Numbered from the stretch's first letter, positions 7,345 through 16,503 are shown. The stretch: DNA of 64,000 nucleotides from JBEISR01 sp044371425 (GCA_044371425.1 JBILTR010000013.1:75333-139332), one strand, 5' to 3'. The notes: generated by a model from the letters alone, not told the origin. Numbers and translations are program-made.

Positions 7345-8142
7345 ATGAACCGGCAACCTGACTGGTCGGTACTGATTCGACGACTTCCACTGCGGTGGTT
7401 GATCGGACTGCTCTTGCTACTTTGGTTTTACTCCGTTCTTCAGCCTTGGATCTATCAGCGGATGGGCTGGAGACAGCCTAGTGAAGGGCCGTCCAAGGCC
7501 GGGGAGCTGGTTCCGGAAGACCCATTGCCTCCGGTGACGCTGCGGCCGGGCGGCGCGGCTTCGGCGGAACTCACTGCTGCTCCCCCTCAGCCATCCATCA
7601 GGCCATCGCCGCCATCGCCTCCCAAGCCAGGTGATCTGTTTGGCGGGAAGCAGAAGGACAATCCGACGCAATCCAATGGGAAGTCGGAATCTTCACCGGG
7701 GCTCGCTGCCGGAAAGGGGGGCAAGAATGCTTCGGGAGCGGCACCGTCCGATGACACCCCGTTCCTTCTGCCGCAGCCGGGTGATCGATTCCTCTCGCCG
7801 GAGGGGCTGGTCTATACCCCGGGGAGCGAGGAGGGACATCGATTACGGCATATTGAAAAGCATTTGCAGGATGAACCGGGGCGGCCGGGAAGACACGGTG
7901 TGTTTCACGGAACGCTGGATGAGGTGCTTCGTCGGATCGATCAGGCCTATCGGATGGGGCGCGAGAAAAATCCAAACGTCCGCATCCGCGAGGAAGACGG
8001 GCGGAAAGTCTATGAAGCCACCTTCGAGAAGACCATTGGTTACATCGGTGGCCGAGACGGGAAGCGATCCGGCAATCCAGCGACCAAACGCATGCGGATG
8101 GTACTGGATGGCCAGCGCGTGATCACTGCATTTCCATTTTGA
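7345..8142 (+). CDS. Membrane-tethered protein with Pro-rich linker and possible BECR-type C-terminal domain
   Basis: The protein has 265 residues. One membrane helix lies near the N-terminus (residues about 18-32, WLIGLLLLLWFYSVL) after a basic start, so the bulk probably faces the periplasm. Residues about 45-150 are a low-complexity linker rich in Pro, Gly, Ser and Lys. The C-terminal 110 residues are compact: GHRLRHIEKH, then GRHGVFHGTLDEVLRRIDQAY, a basic strand region, and an ending of RMRMVLDGQRVITAFPF. The order of a His-rich start and a final V(I)TAFP strand resembles BECR-fold RNase toxin domains, but this is pattern recall only. I know of no named family. ATG 7345 has only a weak ribosome site. 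Confidence 0.65.
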   Translation: MNRQPDWSVLIRRLPLRWLIGLLLLLWFYSVLQPWIYQRMGWRQPSEGPSKAGELVPEDPLPPVTLRPGGAASAELTAAPPQPSIRPSPPSPPKPGDLFGGKQKDNPTQSNGKSESSPGLAAGKGGKNASGAAPSDDTPFLLPQPGDRFLSPEGLVYTPGSEEGHRLRHIEKHLQDEPGRPGRHGVFHGTLDEVLRRIDQAYRMGREKNPNVRIREEDGRKVYEATFEKTIGYIGGRDGKRSGNPATKRMRMVLDGQRVITAFPF

Positions 8143-8208
8143 AGTCAGCTTCCTGTTCCCTGCGTTGCTTAATCTCGCTACCCCTTCTATCAGCAAGAAG
8201 AGTCGACG

Positions 8209-8556
8209 ATGGACCAAGATGAATCCCATGAGGACCGACCAGATCGTCGGGATGGTAGCCAGGATCCCTGGACCTACGTCGGCAGTTGTCCTCGCTGCGG
8301 TAGTGGGTTGGCTCGGGTTCGCCTTTGCGGCGTCGCGACGCGGCAGATGCATGGGCTAGTGGTTTGCGACGAATGCGAAGCGATCTGGCTGAATCCTGAT
8401 CTGGAAAAGCCGCCGATCTACTCCTCTTCCGAGGTGGCCCAATCGCCTCGCACGGGGGAGTCGATCTGGGAGCCACCCAATCGTTGGGCGACCCTGGAAG
8501 ACATTGGCCTTCTCGGTTGGTTCGATCGGATTGTCATCGAATCGGACGAAGATTGA
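8209..8556 (+). CDS. Small zinc-ribbon protein, unknown function
   Basis: The product is 115 residues, acidic at both ends. Residues about 27-55 contain CPRCG and CDEC pairs about 25 residues apart, which form a typical four-cysteine zinc ribbon. The rest (PNRWATLEDIGLLGWFDRIVI) is a short amphipathic region. No signal peptide or membrane helix is present, so it is probably cytoplasmic. The start ATG 8209 has AAGAAGAG upstream. It lies between two unrelated genes on the same strand. Its role cannot be predicted beyond metal binding. Confidence 0.65.
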   Translation: MDQDESHEDRPDRRDGSQDPWTYVGSCPRCGSGLARVRLCGVATRQMHGLVVCDECEAIWLNPDLEKPPIYSSSEVAQSPRTGESIWEPPNRWATLEDIGLLGWFDRIVIESDED

Positions 8557-8645
8557 TCGCTTGGTGCCAAGTCGATTCGAATCAACCCCCCCTGCTCTGT
8601 TTCTTTCTCCCCGTGCATCCTTCTTTTCCCTCGAGGGCTTTCGAC

Positions 8646-9632
8646 ATGGTTCATCGCCGCCTCTGGCTCTCCAGGCTTTACCTTCTTTCTGTTTCTCTTG
8701 TTGCCGGTGCCATGGCGCTGCCGAAGGCGACAGCGGGTGAGTTTCCGCAGGTGGGACGCATTGTCTTTCTTGGCGATAGCATCACGCATGCGGGTGGCTA
8801 TGTGCAGAGGCTGGAGGCGGCCATGCGACTGCAGTTGCCCCAGCGACAGGTGGAGTTTCTCAATCTTGGTTTGCCCAGCGAGACGGTGTCGGGATTAAGT
8901 GAACCGGGGCATGCCGGTGGTCAGTTTCCCCGACCTGTGCTCCGAGAACGACTTGACCGAATCCTCCAGCAGACCCAGCCAGATTTGGTCGTCGCCTGTT
9001 ATGGGATGAACGATGGAATCTACTATCCGCTTTCGGAAGATCGGATGGCAAAGTTCCGAGAAGGGATCGAAGAGCTGCACCGGAAGGTGGAGGCGTCGGG
9101 CGCGATCATCATCCACTTGACCCCAGCCTTTTTTGATGCCCAGCCGATCCAGGATCGATTGCTGCCCGCTGGGCTGGACGAATATCGTCAACCGTACGCT
9201 GGCTACGACGAGGTGTTGGAGGCCTATTCCGAGTGGCTTTTGGAGCAACGAAGTCGAGGCTGGAAGGTGATCGATCTGCATGGGGCGATGAAGCAGGCGG
9301 TGCTGGATCGCAGAAAGACCACCCCCGAATTCACCTTCGCTGCGGACGGGGTTCATCCCAATGAGGAGGGGCAGGCGGTCGTCGCCGGACCGCTTGCCAG
9401 GGACTGGGGGCTGCAGCTGGATGACCAAGGCAATCCGCAAGTTCCCCAGGGCAAGTCGATCGATGCAAATCGGCTTTTTCAGCTAGTGGCACAGAAGCAG
9501 CGTCTGCTACAGCTGGCTTGGCTGAGTTCCACAGGCCATTTGCGCCCCGGGATTCCCGAGGGTGTTTCTCTGCAGCAAGCCAATGAGGAAGCGTTGCAGA
9601 TCGATCAGCAGATCGCGCAAATGACCCGCTGA
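8646..9632 (+). CDS. Exported SGNH/GDSL-type hydrolase
   Basis: The protein has 328 residues from ATG 8646, whose first about 27 residues are a signal peptide (RRLWLSRLYLLSVSLVAGAMALPKATAG). Starting upstream at 8484 would bury this signal. The SGNH blocks are present: block I FLGDSIT with the nucleophile serine, block III GMND with the oxyanion asparagine, and block V ADGVHPNEEG with the catalytic Asp and His. The family hydrolyses esters of carbohydrates, lipids or peptidoglycan in the periplasm or outside the cell. The C-terminal 70 residues form an extra helical tail (NRLFQLVAQKQRLLQLAWLS). Planctomycete relatives often occur with PVC dehydrogenases; none is adjacent here. Confidence 0.88.
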   Translation: MVHRRLWLSRLYLLSVSLVAGAMALPKATAGEFPQVGRIVFLGDSITHAGGYVQRLEAAMRLQLPQRQVEFLNLGLPSETVSGLSEPGHAGGQFPRPVLRERLDRILQQTQPDLVVACYGMNDGIYYPLSEDRMAKFREGIEELHRKVEASGAIIIHLTPAFFDAQPIQDRLLPAGLDEYRQPYAGYDEVLEAYSEWLLEQRSRGWKVIDLHGAMKQAVLDRRKTTPEFTFAADGVHPNEEGQAVVAGPLARDWGLQLDDQGNPQVPQGKSIDANRLFQLVAQKQRLLQLAWLSSTGHLRPGIPEGVSLQQANEEALQIDQQIAQMTR

Positions 9633-10168
9633 CCAAACGGTTGGCCTTCGAGTTCGGCTCCCGGTTGAATCCGACCGACTTCGGCTCGGTTCTCGCCAAC
9701 GAACGGTATTGCTCAATCCACCCGCTGGGTCCCGCGCATGGGGATCTGGGGACATCTATCTTCAGGATTCGCCCTCGAGAATCTGCGGGATCCTCGCGGA
9801 TCTCTCTTTTTTCCCACCAGAAGTGGTGGTGTTTCGGTTTTGGTGCGGTCAGCGGCACTATCCATCGATTGCTGCGGATGGAGAAGGGGCGAGTGCGACG
9901 CGAAGGAATCGGCTTGACCTACCTGTTCCATTCATTCGGGGGGGGGTTCCCGTCCCTCCGGCTGTCTGTTGCTGCGGTATTGGAGCGGGTGAGTGTGAAG
10001 ACGGCCAGGGCGGGAACTTCCCTGTCGTGGCTGGTGGCCTGGGGGGGCCTAGAAGCATTGGGTGAAAGTAGGGTTTGTAGTGATTGCGTAAAATGGGTGG
10101 CTTTGGTAGTTTCTGATGTTCGTTGGGGTTTGATTTTCAGTTTGGAAAACTTTTTCTTGGGGCAGAGT
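9633..10168. other. Long upstream region of the PEP-CTERM gene, no gene seen
   Basis: The 536 bases contain an in-frame extension of the PEP-CTERM frame and other short frames, but no ribosome site or domain. The part just before the gene (10080-10165) is AT-rich for this genome and probably carries the promoter. Confidence 0.5.
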
Positions 10169-10798
10169 ATGAAATTCTGGAAATTGTGTGCCGGTCTTGT
10201 CGTCGGACTTCTCTTCGGAGGCACTGCACAGGCAGGGTTAGTTTTTACTGTGAAGGAGGTTGGTCCAAATATTGAGATCACCGTGGCAGGTAGCATCGAC
10301 ACCACGGGTTGGAGCCTACAGGGTGTGGCTGCGTCCAACCCCTACGTCCGACAGGACAGTATTGCAGCAGGTATTGGGCCTCAGCAGCGGGTCGACGGTA
10401 CGGTGCAGGCCGTTTCGGGCGGGGCCACCACAACGGCGGTTTTTCCTTCGATGGCATGGAGCTTCAACCAACCGATGGCGGGAACCGCAAAAGGGGATTT
10501 GATTCAGTTTGGACAGAGTGGCTACGGCCAGTGGATCCTCTATCTGCCTGCCGGCTACGTCAGCAATACTCCGGTCAGCGGATCGGCGGTTTACGCCAAC
10601 CTGAGCTATGCTTCTTTGGGGATGGTGCCGACCCAAGTGTTTGGGACTTGGTATCTGGATGGTGTACTTGGTAGCGATGCCAAGTCGGTCACGGTTCAGG
10701 CGACGCCGGAGCCGACCAGCATGGCGATGTGGGGAATCGGTGCTGCTGCGGCCACTTGGGTTCGTCGACGACGACGTCTTGCCCAGCGATCTTGCTAG
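10169..10798 (+). CDS. PEP-CTERM anchored exported protein
   Basis: The protein has 209 residues from ATG 10169. It begins with a signal peptide (KFWKLCAGLVVGLLFGGTAQA) and ends with a PEP-CTERM sorting signal: TPEPTS, a hydrophobic stretch MAMWGIGAAAATW, then five arginines. The mature part is beta-rich with many Gly, Ser and Thr residues and no recognised catalytic motif. PEP-CTERM proteins are processed by an exosortase, often to join an exopolysaccharide-linked surface layer. No exosortase gene is in the window. A strong terminator follows at 10829-10855. Upstream in-frame codons are considered non-coding because they precede the signal peptide. Confidence 0.88.
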   Translation: MKFWKLCAGLVVGLLFGGTAQAGLVFTVKEVGPNIEITVAGSIDTTGWSLQGVAASNPYVRQDSIAAGIGPQQRVDGTVQAVSGGATTTAVFPSMAWSFNQPMAGTAKGDLIQFGQSGYGQWILYLPAGYVSNTPVSGSAVYANLSYASLGMVPTQVFGTWYLDGVLGSDAKSVTVQATPEPTSMAMWGIGAAAATWVRRRRRLAQRSC

Positions 10799-10828
10799 GC
10801 TAAGACGGAAGTAATGTGCTATGACTTT

Positions 10829-10855
10829 GGGGGGGCATTCGCTCCCCCTTTTTTT
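10829..10855 (+). terminator. Rho-independent terminator of the PEP-CTERM gene
   Basis: A G-run (10829-10835) pairs with CCCCC (10844-10848) over a short loop and is followed at once by seven T residues, about 30 bases after the stop codon. Confidence 0.75.
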
Positions 10856-11257
10856 GTGCTCTTCTGGGATGGTTGTGGGAGCGATCGCTTCACGGCATCA
10901 GGATTGGAGGCGACGATCGAATGCCGCCGGACGGCTTGGCTCGTGCTGCGAGGCTGGGTCCGCATCGAGGTTTCGATATTCTCTTTTGACAGGGGCCTTG
11001 GACCAACCGGCCGAAGAGAATGCCGGTTGATTTGTTTCCCTCTGGTGTGGATGCAATCTCAAGTGAAGCATGCACTTATCCAGCTCTCCTCCCAATCCTG
11101 AAACGCAGGATTTGAGGAGGTGCGGGATCGGCATTGCCTCCAGGGAAGCGATCTGATTGCTGGCCCGCTAGGAAAATCGCGATGCGGCGGCAGGCGGTTC
11201 CGAGAACCGCTCGGCCAGTGGTCTGATGGAACCCGGCGAGGCGGTTCCATTCATCGG
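10856..11257. other. Intergenic region with short palindromic elements
   Basis: No gene is seen. A 37-base element at 10863-10900, centred on the palindrome AGCGATCGCT, has a relative at 39544-39582. A perfect 7-bp stem with a CGA loop (GCGGTTC/GAACCGC) lies at 11194-11210, downstream of the minus-strand rhaB gene. It lacks an adjacent T-run, so it is not a standard terminator. Confidence 0.5.
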
Positions 11258-12742
11258 TCAGAACGAACGAGAAGCGGCTTCGTTCCAGGCAGCGGCTTGT
11301 CTTGGATGGTACTCGACAACTTCAGCGCTCTGCCGCAGTAGGCGCCTAGCTTCTGGGATGGAGGCCAGTTGGCCTCGCCCCACCGCCTGCATCATCACAT
11401 TGCCAATCGCGGTCGCTTCGATCGGACCGGCGACCACGGTGCGGTTGCAAGCGTCGGCGGTCATCTGGCAAAGCAGATGGTTCTGCACACCGCCTCCGAC
11501 GATATGGATTACATCCAGTCGATTGCCCAGGAGTTCCTCCAGCCATCCCAAGCAGACTCGATACCGAAGCGCCAGGCTTTCCAAGCAGCTTCTGGCGATC
11601 GCTCCTGGGTCCTCGAGCACCTCTTGGCCGGTCGATCGGTAGTAGGCCTGGATCTCCTCGACCATGTTGGCGGGGGCTACGAAGCGGGCGTCATCGGGAT
11701 TGAAGAGGCTTTGGAGGGGCAGCGCCGATTCGGCCAGTTGGACCATGGTCTTCCAAGGCAGGTCTTTGCCCTGACGCTGCCAGATCGCTCGGCATTGCTG
11801 GATCGGCCAAAGTCCCGAAATGTTCTTCAGCAGTCGCACACTTCCCAAGGCTCCTCCTTCGTTGGTGAAGTTGCGAGCCATGCAGGCGTCGGTCAGGAGT
11901 GGTCTGGGCAGCTCAGCCCCCATGAGGCTCCATGTACCGCTGCTGATGTAGCACCAGTCGGGTTGCTGGGGAGCGAACTGGGAGGCGGGGACCGCCAGCA
12001 CCGCCGATCCGGTGTCATGGGTGGCTGGAACAGTCACCTGGACCTTCTTCGGAAGTCCGGTCCGATCGGCCAAATCGTGCCGGATCTGTCCCAGCACGGT
12101 CCCCGGCTGGATCGTCTTTTCAAAAAGATGAGGTGGGATTTCCAACGCGTCCATCATTGTCTGCGACCAACTGCCGTCGCTGGGGCGGATCAGCTGCGTG
12201 GTGCTGGCGTTGGTTGCTTCGTTGGCGGCGACGCCGCAGAGCATCCAGTGGAGGAAATCGGGGATCATCAAAAAGCGATCGGCAACATCTAGCAGGGGCG
12301 AGTTCTCCAGCCGCATGGCATGGAGCTGGAAGGCGGAGTTGAATTCCATGAACTGGAGGCCGGTTTCGCGGAACATCGCTTCCCTGGGCATCCGCTGCCA
12401 AGCTTTCTCCAGGATGCCGACCGTTCTGGTATCGCGGTAGCAAAAAGCGGGACCGACCAAGTCCTGGTTGCGATCGAGCAGGACGTAGTCGACACCCCAG
12501 GTGTCGGCTCCGACGCTGACGATTCGATCGCCGAATTTCTGGGCTGCCAGCGTCAGACCCTGTTCGATCTGCTGCCACAGTCCAAGCAGATTCCAGGCTA
12601 GGCGATTCCCGACAGCAACTGGACCGTTGGGGAATCGGTGGACTTCTTCCAGCACCACCCGCCCATGATCGAGCATTCCAGCCAGGACGCGACCGCTGGA
12701 GGCGCCCAGATCGATCGCTAGGTAGACATCGGAGGCATTCAT
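11258..12742 (-). CDS. rhaB: L-rhamnulokinase (FGGY carbohydrate kinase)
   Basis: This 494-residue kinase phosphorylates L-rhamnulose to L-rhamnulose 1-phosphate. It has the FGGY ATPase fold: the phosphate-1 motif DLGASSGR near the N-terminus, the rhamnulokinase-specific block SVGADTWGVDYVLLD, HDTGSAV, and the C-terminal adenosine motif IVGGGVQNHLLCQMTADA. Length fits the family (480-500). The start codon lies nine bases after the transketolase stop, so the two genes are very likely co-transcribed, with transketolase first. Rhamnose isomerase and aldolase genes are absent from the window. A longer product from a different FGGY family is unlikely given the DTWGVDY block. Confidence 0.9.
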   Translation of the reverse strand: MNASDVYLAIDLGASSGRVLAGMLDHGRVVLEEVHRFPNGPVAVGNRLAWNLLGLWQQIEQGLTLAAQKFGDRIVSVGADTWGVDYVLLDRNQDLVGPAFCYRDTRTVGILEKAWQRMPREAMFRETGLQFMEFNSAFQLHAMRLENSPLLDVADRFLMIPDFLHWMLCGVAANEATNASTTQLIRPSDGSWSQTMMDALEIPPHLFEKTIQPGTVLGQIRHDLADRTGLPKKVQVTVPATHDTGSAVLAVPASQFAPQQPDWCYISSGTWSLMGAELPRPLLTDACMARNFTNEGGALGSVRLLKNISGLWPIQQCRAIWQRQGKDLPWKTMVQLAESALPLQSLFNPDDARFVAPANMVEEIQAYYRSTGQEVLEDPGAIARSCLESLALRYRVCLGWLEELLGNRLDVIHIVGGGVQNHLLCQMTADACNRTVVAGPIEATAIGNVMMQAVGRGQLASIPEARRLLRQSAEVVEYHPRQAAAWNEAASRSF

Positions 12743-12751
12743 CGCAGGGAC

Positions 12752-14812
12752 CTACGCAAGGTGATGGATCAGACTCTCCGCCTCGGCGACGATTTTCGCC
12801 GATGTGATTTGGAAATGCTCATAGAGCTTCTGGTAGGGTCCCGAAGCCCCGAAGGACGACATGCCGACGAATCTGCCTCGTTCTCCCAGATACCTTTCCC
12901 AGCCCTGGACCACACCGGCTTCGCACGCCACTCGGTTCTTGACGGCTGGTGGGAGCACCGACTGCCGGTAAGCGGCATCCTGTTCCTCGAAGACCGACCA
13001 GCAGGGCATGCTGACGACTCGGGTTGCAATCCCCTTGGCTTGCAGCGTCTTCTGCGCTTCGAGGCATAGGGACAGTTCGCTGCCGGTGCCCATCAGAATC
13101 ACCTGGGGCGTACCCTGGCAATCGCTGACCACGTAGCCGCCGCGTGCGGCGCCTGCGGCGGGAGCGTAGTGACTGCGATCGAGCGTTGGGACATTCTGCC
13201 GGGAGAGGACCACGGCGGCTGGGCGTCGCAGGCGACCGATCAGGGTGCGGTAGCACTCCAGCACCTCATTGGCATCGGCGGGACGATAGACATCCAGTCC
13301 GGGAATCGCACGGCAGGCAGCCAGATGTTCGACGGGCTGGTGGGTCGGCCCATCTTCTCCCAGTCCGATCGAATCGTGGGTGAGGATATAGAGGACTGGC
13401 AGTCGCATCAGGCTGCTCAATCGCATCGAAGGCCGCAGATAATCGGTGAAGACAAAGAAGGTTGCGCCGAAGGGACGCAGCCCCGAAAGGGCCATGCCAT
13501 TGAGCGCTGCAGCCATGCCGTGCTCGCGGATCCCGAAGTGCATGTTGCGACCTGCCGGATTCGTGGCGGACATCCCCGACTGTCCATCCAGAAGCGTCAT
13601 CGTGGAGGGGGCTAGGTCGGCGGATCCTCCGACCAGAGCGGGATAGTGCTGGGCGAGGGCGTTGAGGACTTTGCCCGAACTGACGCGGGTGGCCAGTCCT
13701 TTGTCGCTGGCTTCGAAGGGCTGCAGTCCGGCGTCCCAGCCCGCGGGCAGTTTGCCAGACAGGATCGCTTCCAGTTCGCTGGCCTGCTGGGGATGTTGTT
13801 TTTGGAAGGCCTCGAGGGTGGTGTGCCACTGGCTGCTGGCCTTGGCGCCGCGGGCTCCCAGCGTTTCGGCGAAGTGCTCGCGAACCCCTTCTGGCACCAG
13901 GAATTTCTCCTGTTCTGGCCATCCGTAGAAAGCCTTGGTCAGCTTCACTTCATCTTCTCCCAGGGGGGCACCGTGGGCGCCGTGGGTGTTCGACTTGTTG
14001 GGGCTTCCATAGCCGATCACGCTTCGGACCAGGATCAGCGTCGGCTTGTCGGTGGTCTTGTGGAACGTGTCGAGAGCCTTCTGGAGAGCCTGGCGATCGT
14101 TCGCATCGGTGACGCGTAGCGTCTGCCATCCCATCCCTTCGAATCGTCGGGCGACATCTTCGCTGAAGGCTAGGTCGGTATGTCCTTCGATCGTGATCCC
14201 GTTGTCATCGTAGATCCAGCACAGATTGCTCAGCTTCAGGTGGCCGGCGATGGAGGCGGCTTCACTGGCGACACCTTCCATCAAGTCGCCGTCGCCACAA
14301 AGCGCGTAGACTCGGTAGTCGAACAGCGTCTGACCGGGCTGGTTGTACCGCGCTCCTAGGTGCCGGGAGGCGATCGCCATGCCGACGGAGTTGGCGACTC
14401 CCTGCCCCAGCGGGCCGGTGGTGGTTTCGATCCCAGCCGCTTCACACGACTCGGGATGCCCCGCACAGCAGCTGCCCAGCTGCCGGAACTGCTTGATCTG
14501 ATCGATCGGGATCGCCAGTTTGCTGCGATCCAGATGCCCATGGTGGTCGACCTGCTTGACGCCCGCTAGATGGAGCAGCGAGTAGATGAGCATCGAAGCG
14601 TGACCACAGCTCAAGACGAACCGATCGCGGTTGGGCCACAGAGGGTCGTTGGGATCGTATCGGAGATTGGCGGTCCAAAGCTGATAGGCAACCGGTGCCA
14701 GGGCCATGGGGGTACCTGGGTGCCCGCTGTTGGCCGCCTGCACACCATCCATGCTCAGGGTGCGAATTGTATTGATGGCCAGTTGTTCGATGGAGCTTGG
14801 GGTGGCGGTCAT
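12752..14812 (-). CDS. tkt: Transketolase
   Basis: This is a 686-residue thiamine diphosphate enzyme of the pentose phosphate pathway. The start is ATG 14812 (MTATPSSIEQLAINTIRTLS); the frame extends 70 codons upstream but without family similarity. Visible motifs are SGHPGTPMALAP, the ThDP/Mg binding GDGDLMEG...NLCWIYDDNGITIEG at about residue 170, and the second-domain DSIGLGEDGPTHQPVEHLA. The C-terminal domain is complete. The upstream GGGAG is about 13 bases from the ATG. It is followed directly by rhaB, an unusual partner suggesting a role in feeding pentose or hexose intermediates during sugar use. Confidence 0.95.
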   Translation of the reverse strand: MTATPSSIEQLAINTIRTLSMDGVQAANSGHPGTPMALAPVAYQLWTANLRYDPNDPLWPNRDRFVLSCGHASMLIYSLLHLAGVKQVDHHGHLDRSKLAIPIDQIKQFRQLGSCCAGHPESCEAAGIETTTGPLGQGVANSVGMAIASRHLGARYNQPGQTLFDYRVYALCGDGDLMEGVASEAASIAGHLKLSNLCWIYDDNGITIEGHTDLAFSEDVARRFEGMGWQTLRVTDANDRQALQKALDTFHKTTDKPTLILVRSVIGYGSPNKSNTHGAHGAPLGEDEVKLTKAFYGWPEQEKFLVPEGVREHFAETLGARGAKASSQWHTTLEAFQKQHPQQASELEAILSGKLPAGWDAGLQPFEASDKGLATRVSSGKVLNALAQHYPALVGGSADLAPSTMTLLDGQSGMSATNPAGRNMHFGIREHGMAAALNGMALSGLRPFGATFFVFTDYLRPSMRLSSLMRLPVLYILTHDSIGLGEDGPTHQPVEHLAACRAIPGLDVYRPADANEVLECYRTLIGRLRRPAAVVLSRQNVPTLDRSHYAPAAGAARGGYVVSDCQGTPQVILMGTGSELSLCLEAQKTLQAKGIATRVVSMPCWSVFEEQDAAYRQSVLPPAVKNRVACEAGVVQGWERYLGERGRFVGMSSFGASGPYQKLYEHFQITSAKIVAEAESLIHHLA

Positions 14813-15192
14813 CTTCAGCAGGGTCTCCCTGGAGTCGCGATACATGGAGTGAGTCGGGAAAAGTGCCCCCAAATCGTGGGTGCCTTCGATCGCCGCTCTC
14901 TGCCAAACCCAGGAAAATCGGTTGGATGGCAGGGGTAGCCTTTTCTGGGAGACATCGGAATATCTGCAGCGAACCGAGCCCTGAATTGGCCTTGAACGAT
15001 CGACACCGCATGGTAGCCGCAAGGGGGCAAAACGTCACTAGGGAGCCGGATCGAAGCCCCCTTTTTTCCTCAGAGATTCCTCATTTTGACACCCTTCGCG
15101 GCGCTTCGCCTGCATGGGAACTGGCAGCGTCTGTTTTCTCAAGGGTCTACCAAGTGCATCGCTCCATCTGGGAGGTGCAGTCCCCGCTGGTG
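14813..15192. other. Region between nupC and tkt, no gene seen
   Basis: The 380 bases should contain the tkt promoter and the end of the nupC transcript. I could not place either. The in-frame extension of tkt to 15022 is judged non-coding. Confidence 0.45.
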
Positions 15193-16455
15193 TCAGTCGC
15201 TGAGCATTCCGGCGACGCAGGCGGTCATGTTGCAGGCTAGCGTACCGGCGATCATCGCGCGCAGTCCTAGCCTAGCGATGTCGTCCTTCTTGCCGGGGGC
15301 CAGGGCGCCGATGCCGCCTACCTGGATCCCGATGGCTCCGAAATTAGAAAACCCTGCCAGGGCGTACGTCATGATCGTTCGCGTTCGCTCCGATACCATC
15401 TGCTGTTGGATCTGCTCCCCAAGTTGCTGGTAGGCGATGAATTCATTGGCGACCATTTTCATTCCCAGCAATTTACCGGCGGCCAGGCAGTCCTCTGCTG
15501 CGATTCCCATGACCCAAGCGATCGGCGCGAAGACATAGCCCAAGGCGGCCGGTAGCGACCAGAGCGGTTTGCCATCGGTGGTGACAGCGCCCAGAGCCTT
15601 TCCGAGTTGCCCGAGCATCCAGTCGGCCATGGCGATCAGCGCCAGAAAGGCAATCAGCATCGCGCCGACATTGAGCGCCAGTTTCAGCCCTTCGCTGGCG
15701 CCATCGGCAGCGGCACCGATCAGGTTGGGGCTGGTGCGAGGCAAATCCAGTCGGAGGCTTTGCTCCGTTTGCTCGGGGTGAAGTTCCGGTTCCATCACCT
15801 TAGAAATCAGCAGCGCTGCCGGGGCGGAGATGATGCAGGCGGTCAGGAGATGACCTGCATCGATGCCAAAGCCGGCATAGGCTGCCAGCAGGCTTCCGGT
15901 GACCGTTGCAAAGCCGGCGGTCATCATCGCGTGGAGTTCCGACCGCGTCATTCGTTCGATGTAGGGTTTGACTACCAACGGCGCTTCGGTGTGGCCGACA
16001 AAGATATTGGCCGCAGCGGAAAGCGTTTCTGGACCGCTGGTGCGCAGCGTCCTTTGCATCCCCCAGGCCAACTGGCGCACCACCCATTGCATCCACCCCA
16101 GGTGATAAAGGATCGCCATCAGGCTGGAGAAGAAGATGATTGTCGGCAGGACCCCGAAGGCAAACGAACCGACCAGGCTTTCGGCGAGCGACTGGTGGTC
16201 GGCTGGCAAGCCATGCATGCGGAAGACAAAAAGCGACCCCTCGCGGACGAACCCCACCAACTGGCTGACCAGGGAATTGATCGACTCAAAAAACCACCTG
16301 CCACCTTGGGTGCGCAGAGCCAGAATCGCGAGGAGGAATTGGAGAGCCAGTCCTCCCAGTACGATGCGCAAGGGGAAGTGCTTCCGATGGGAGCTAAGCA
16401 ACCAGGCGATGGCGATCATCACCAGAAGTCCCAGGGCGCTGATCGCTTGCTGCAT
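15193..16455 (-). CDS. nupC: Concentrative nucleoside transporter, NupC/CNT family
   Basis: The 420-residue inner-membrane protein has about ten hydrophobic segments and the CNT signature GHTEAPLVVKPY around residue 165, which in the family lies near the nucleoside site, as well as NEFIAY, an ending of FSNFGAIGIQVGGIGALAP, and a final helix. It imports nucleosides with sodium or protons. The upp stop lies 48 bases before this start, so upp-nupC is a probable operon: imported nucleosides are split and the uracil is reused by Upp. The length is typical for bacterial CNT proteins (about 400 residues). Confidence 0.93.
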   Translation of the reverse strand: MQQAISALGLLVMIAIAWLLSSHRKHFPLRIVLGGLALQFLLAILALRTQGGRWFFESINSLVSQLVGFVREGSLFVFRMHGLPADHQSLAESLVGSFAFGVLPTIIFFSSLMAILYHLGWMQWVVRQLAWGMQRTLRTSGPETLSAAANIFVGHTEAPLVVKPYIERMTRSELHAMMTAGFATVTGSLLAAYAGFGIDAGHLLTACIISAPAALLISKVMEPELHPEQTEQSLRLDLPRTSPNLIGAAADGASEGLKLALNVGAMLIAFLALIAMADWMLGQLGKALGAVTTDGKPLWSLPAALGYVFAPIAWVMGIAAEDCLAAGKLLGMKMVANEFIAYQQLGEQIQQQMVSERTRTIMTYALAGFSNFGAIGIQVGGIGALAPGKKDDIARLGLRAMIAGTLACNMTACVAGMLSD

Positions 16456-16503
16456 GGTGGGTGTCTCCTAGCGAGTGGAGGGCGAGGGGGATGAGGCTAT
16501 CGG

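Noticed and set aside
9641..10168. N-terminal extension of the PEP-CTERM frame
   Set aside because: The signal peptide begins at 10169; the upstream part has no similarity and would block export.
11194..11210. Hairpin as rho-independent terminator of rhaB
   Set aside because: The stem is perfect but no T-run follows on the minus strand; it is noted only as an inverted repeat.
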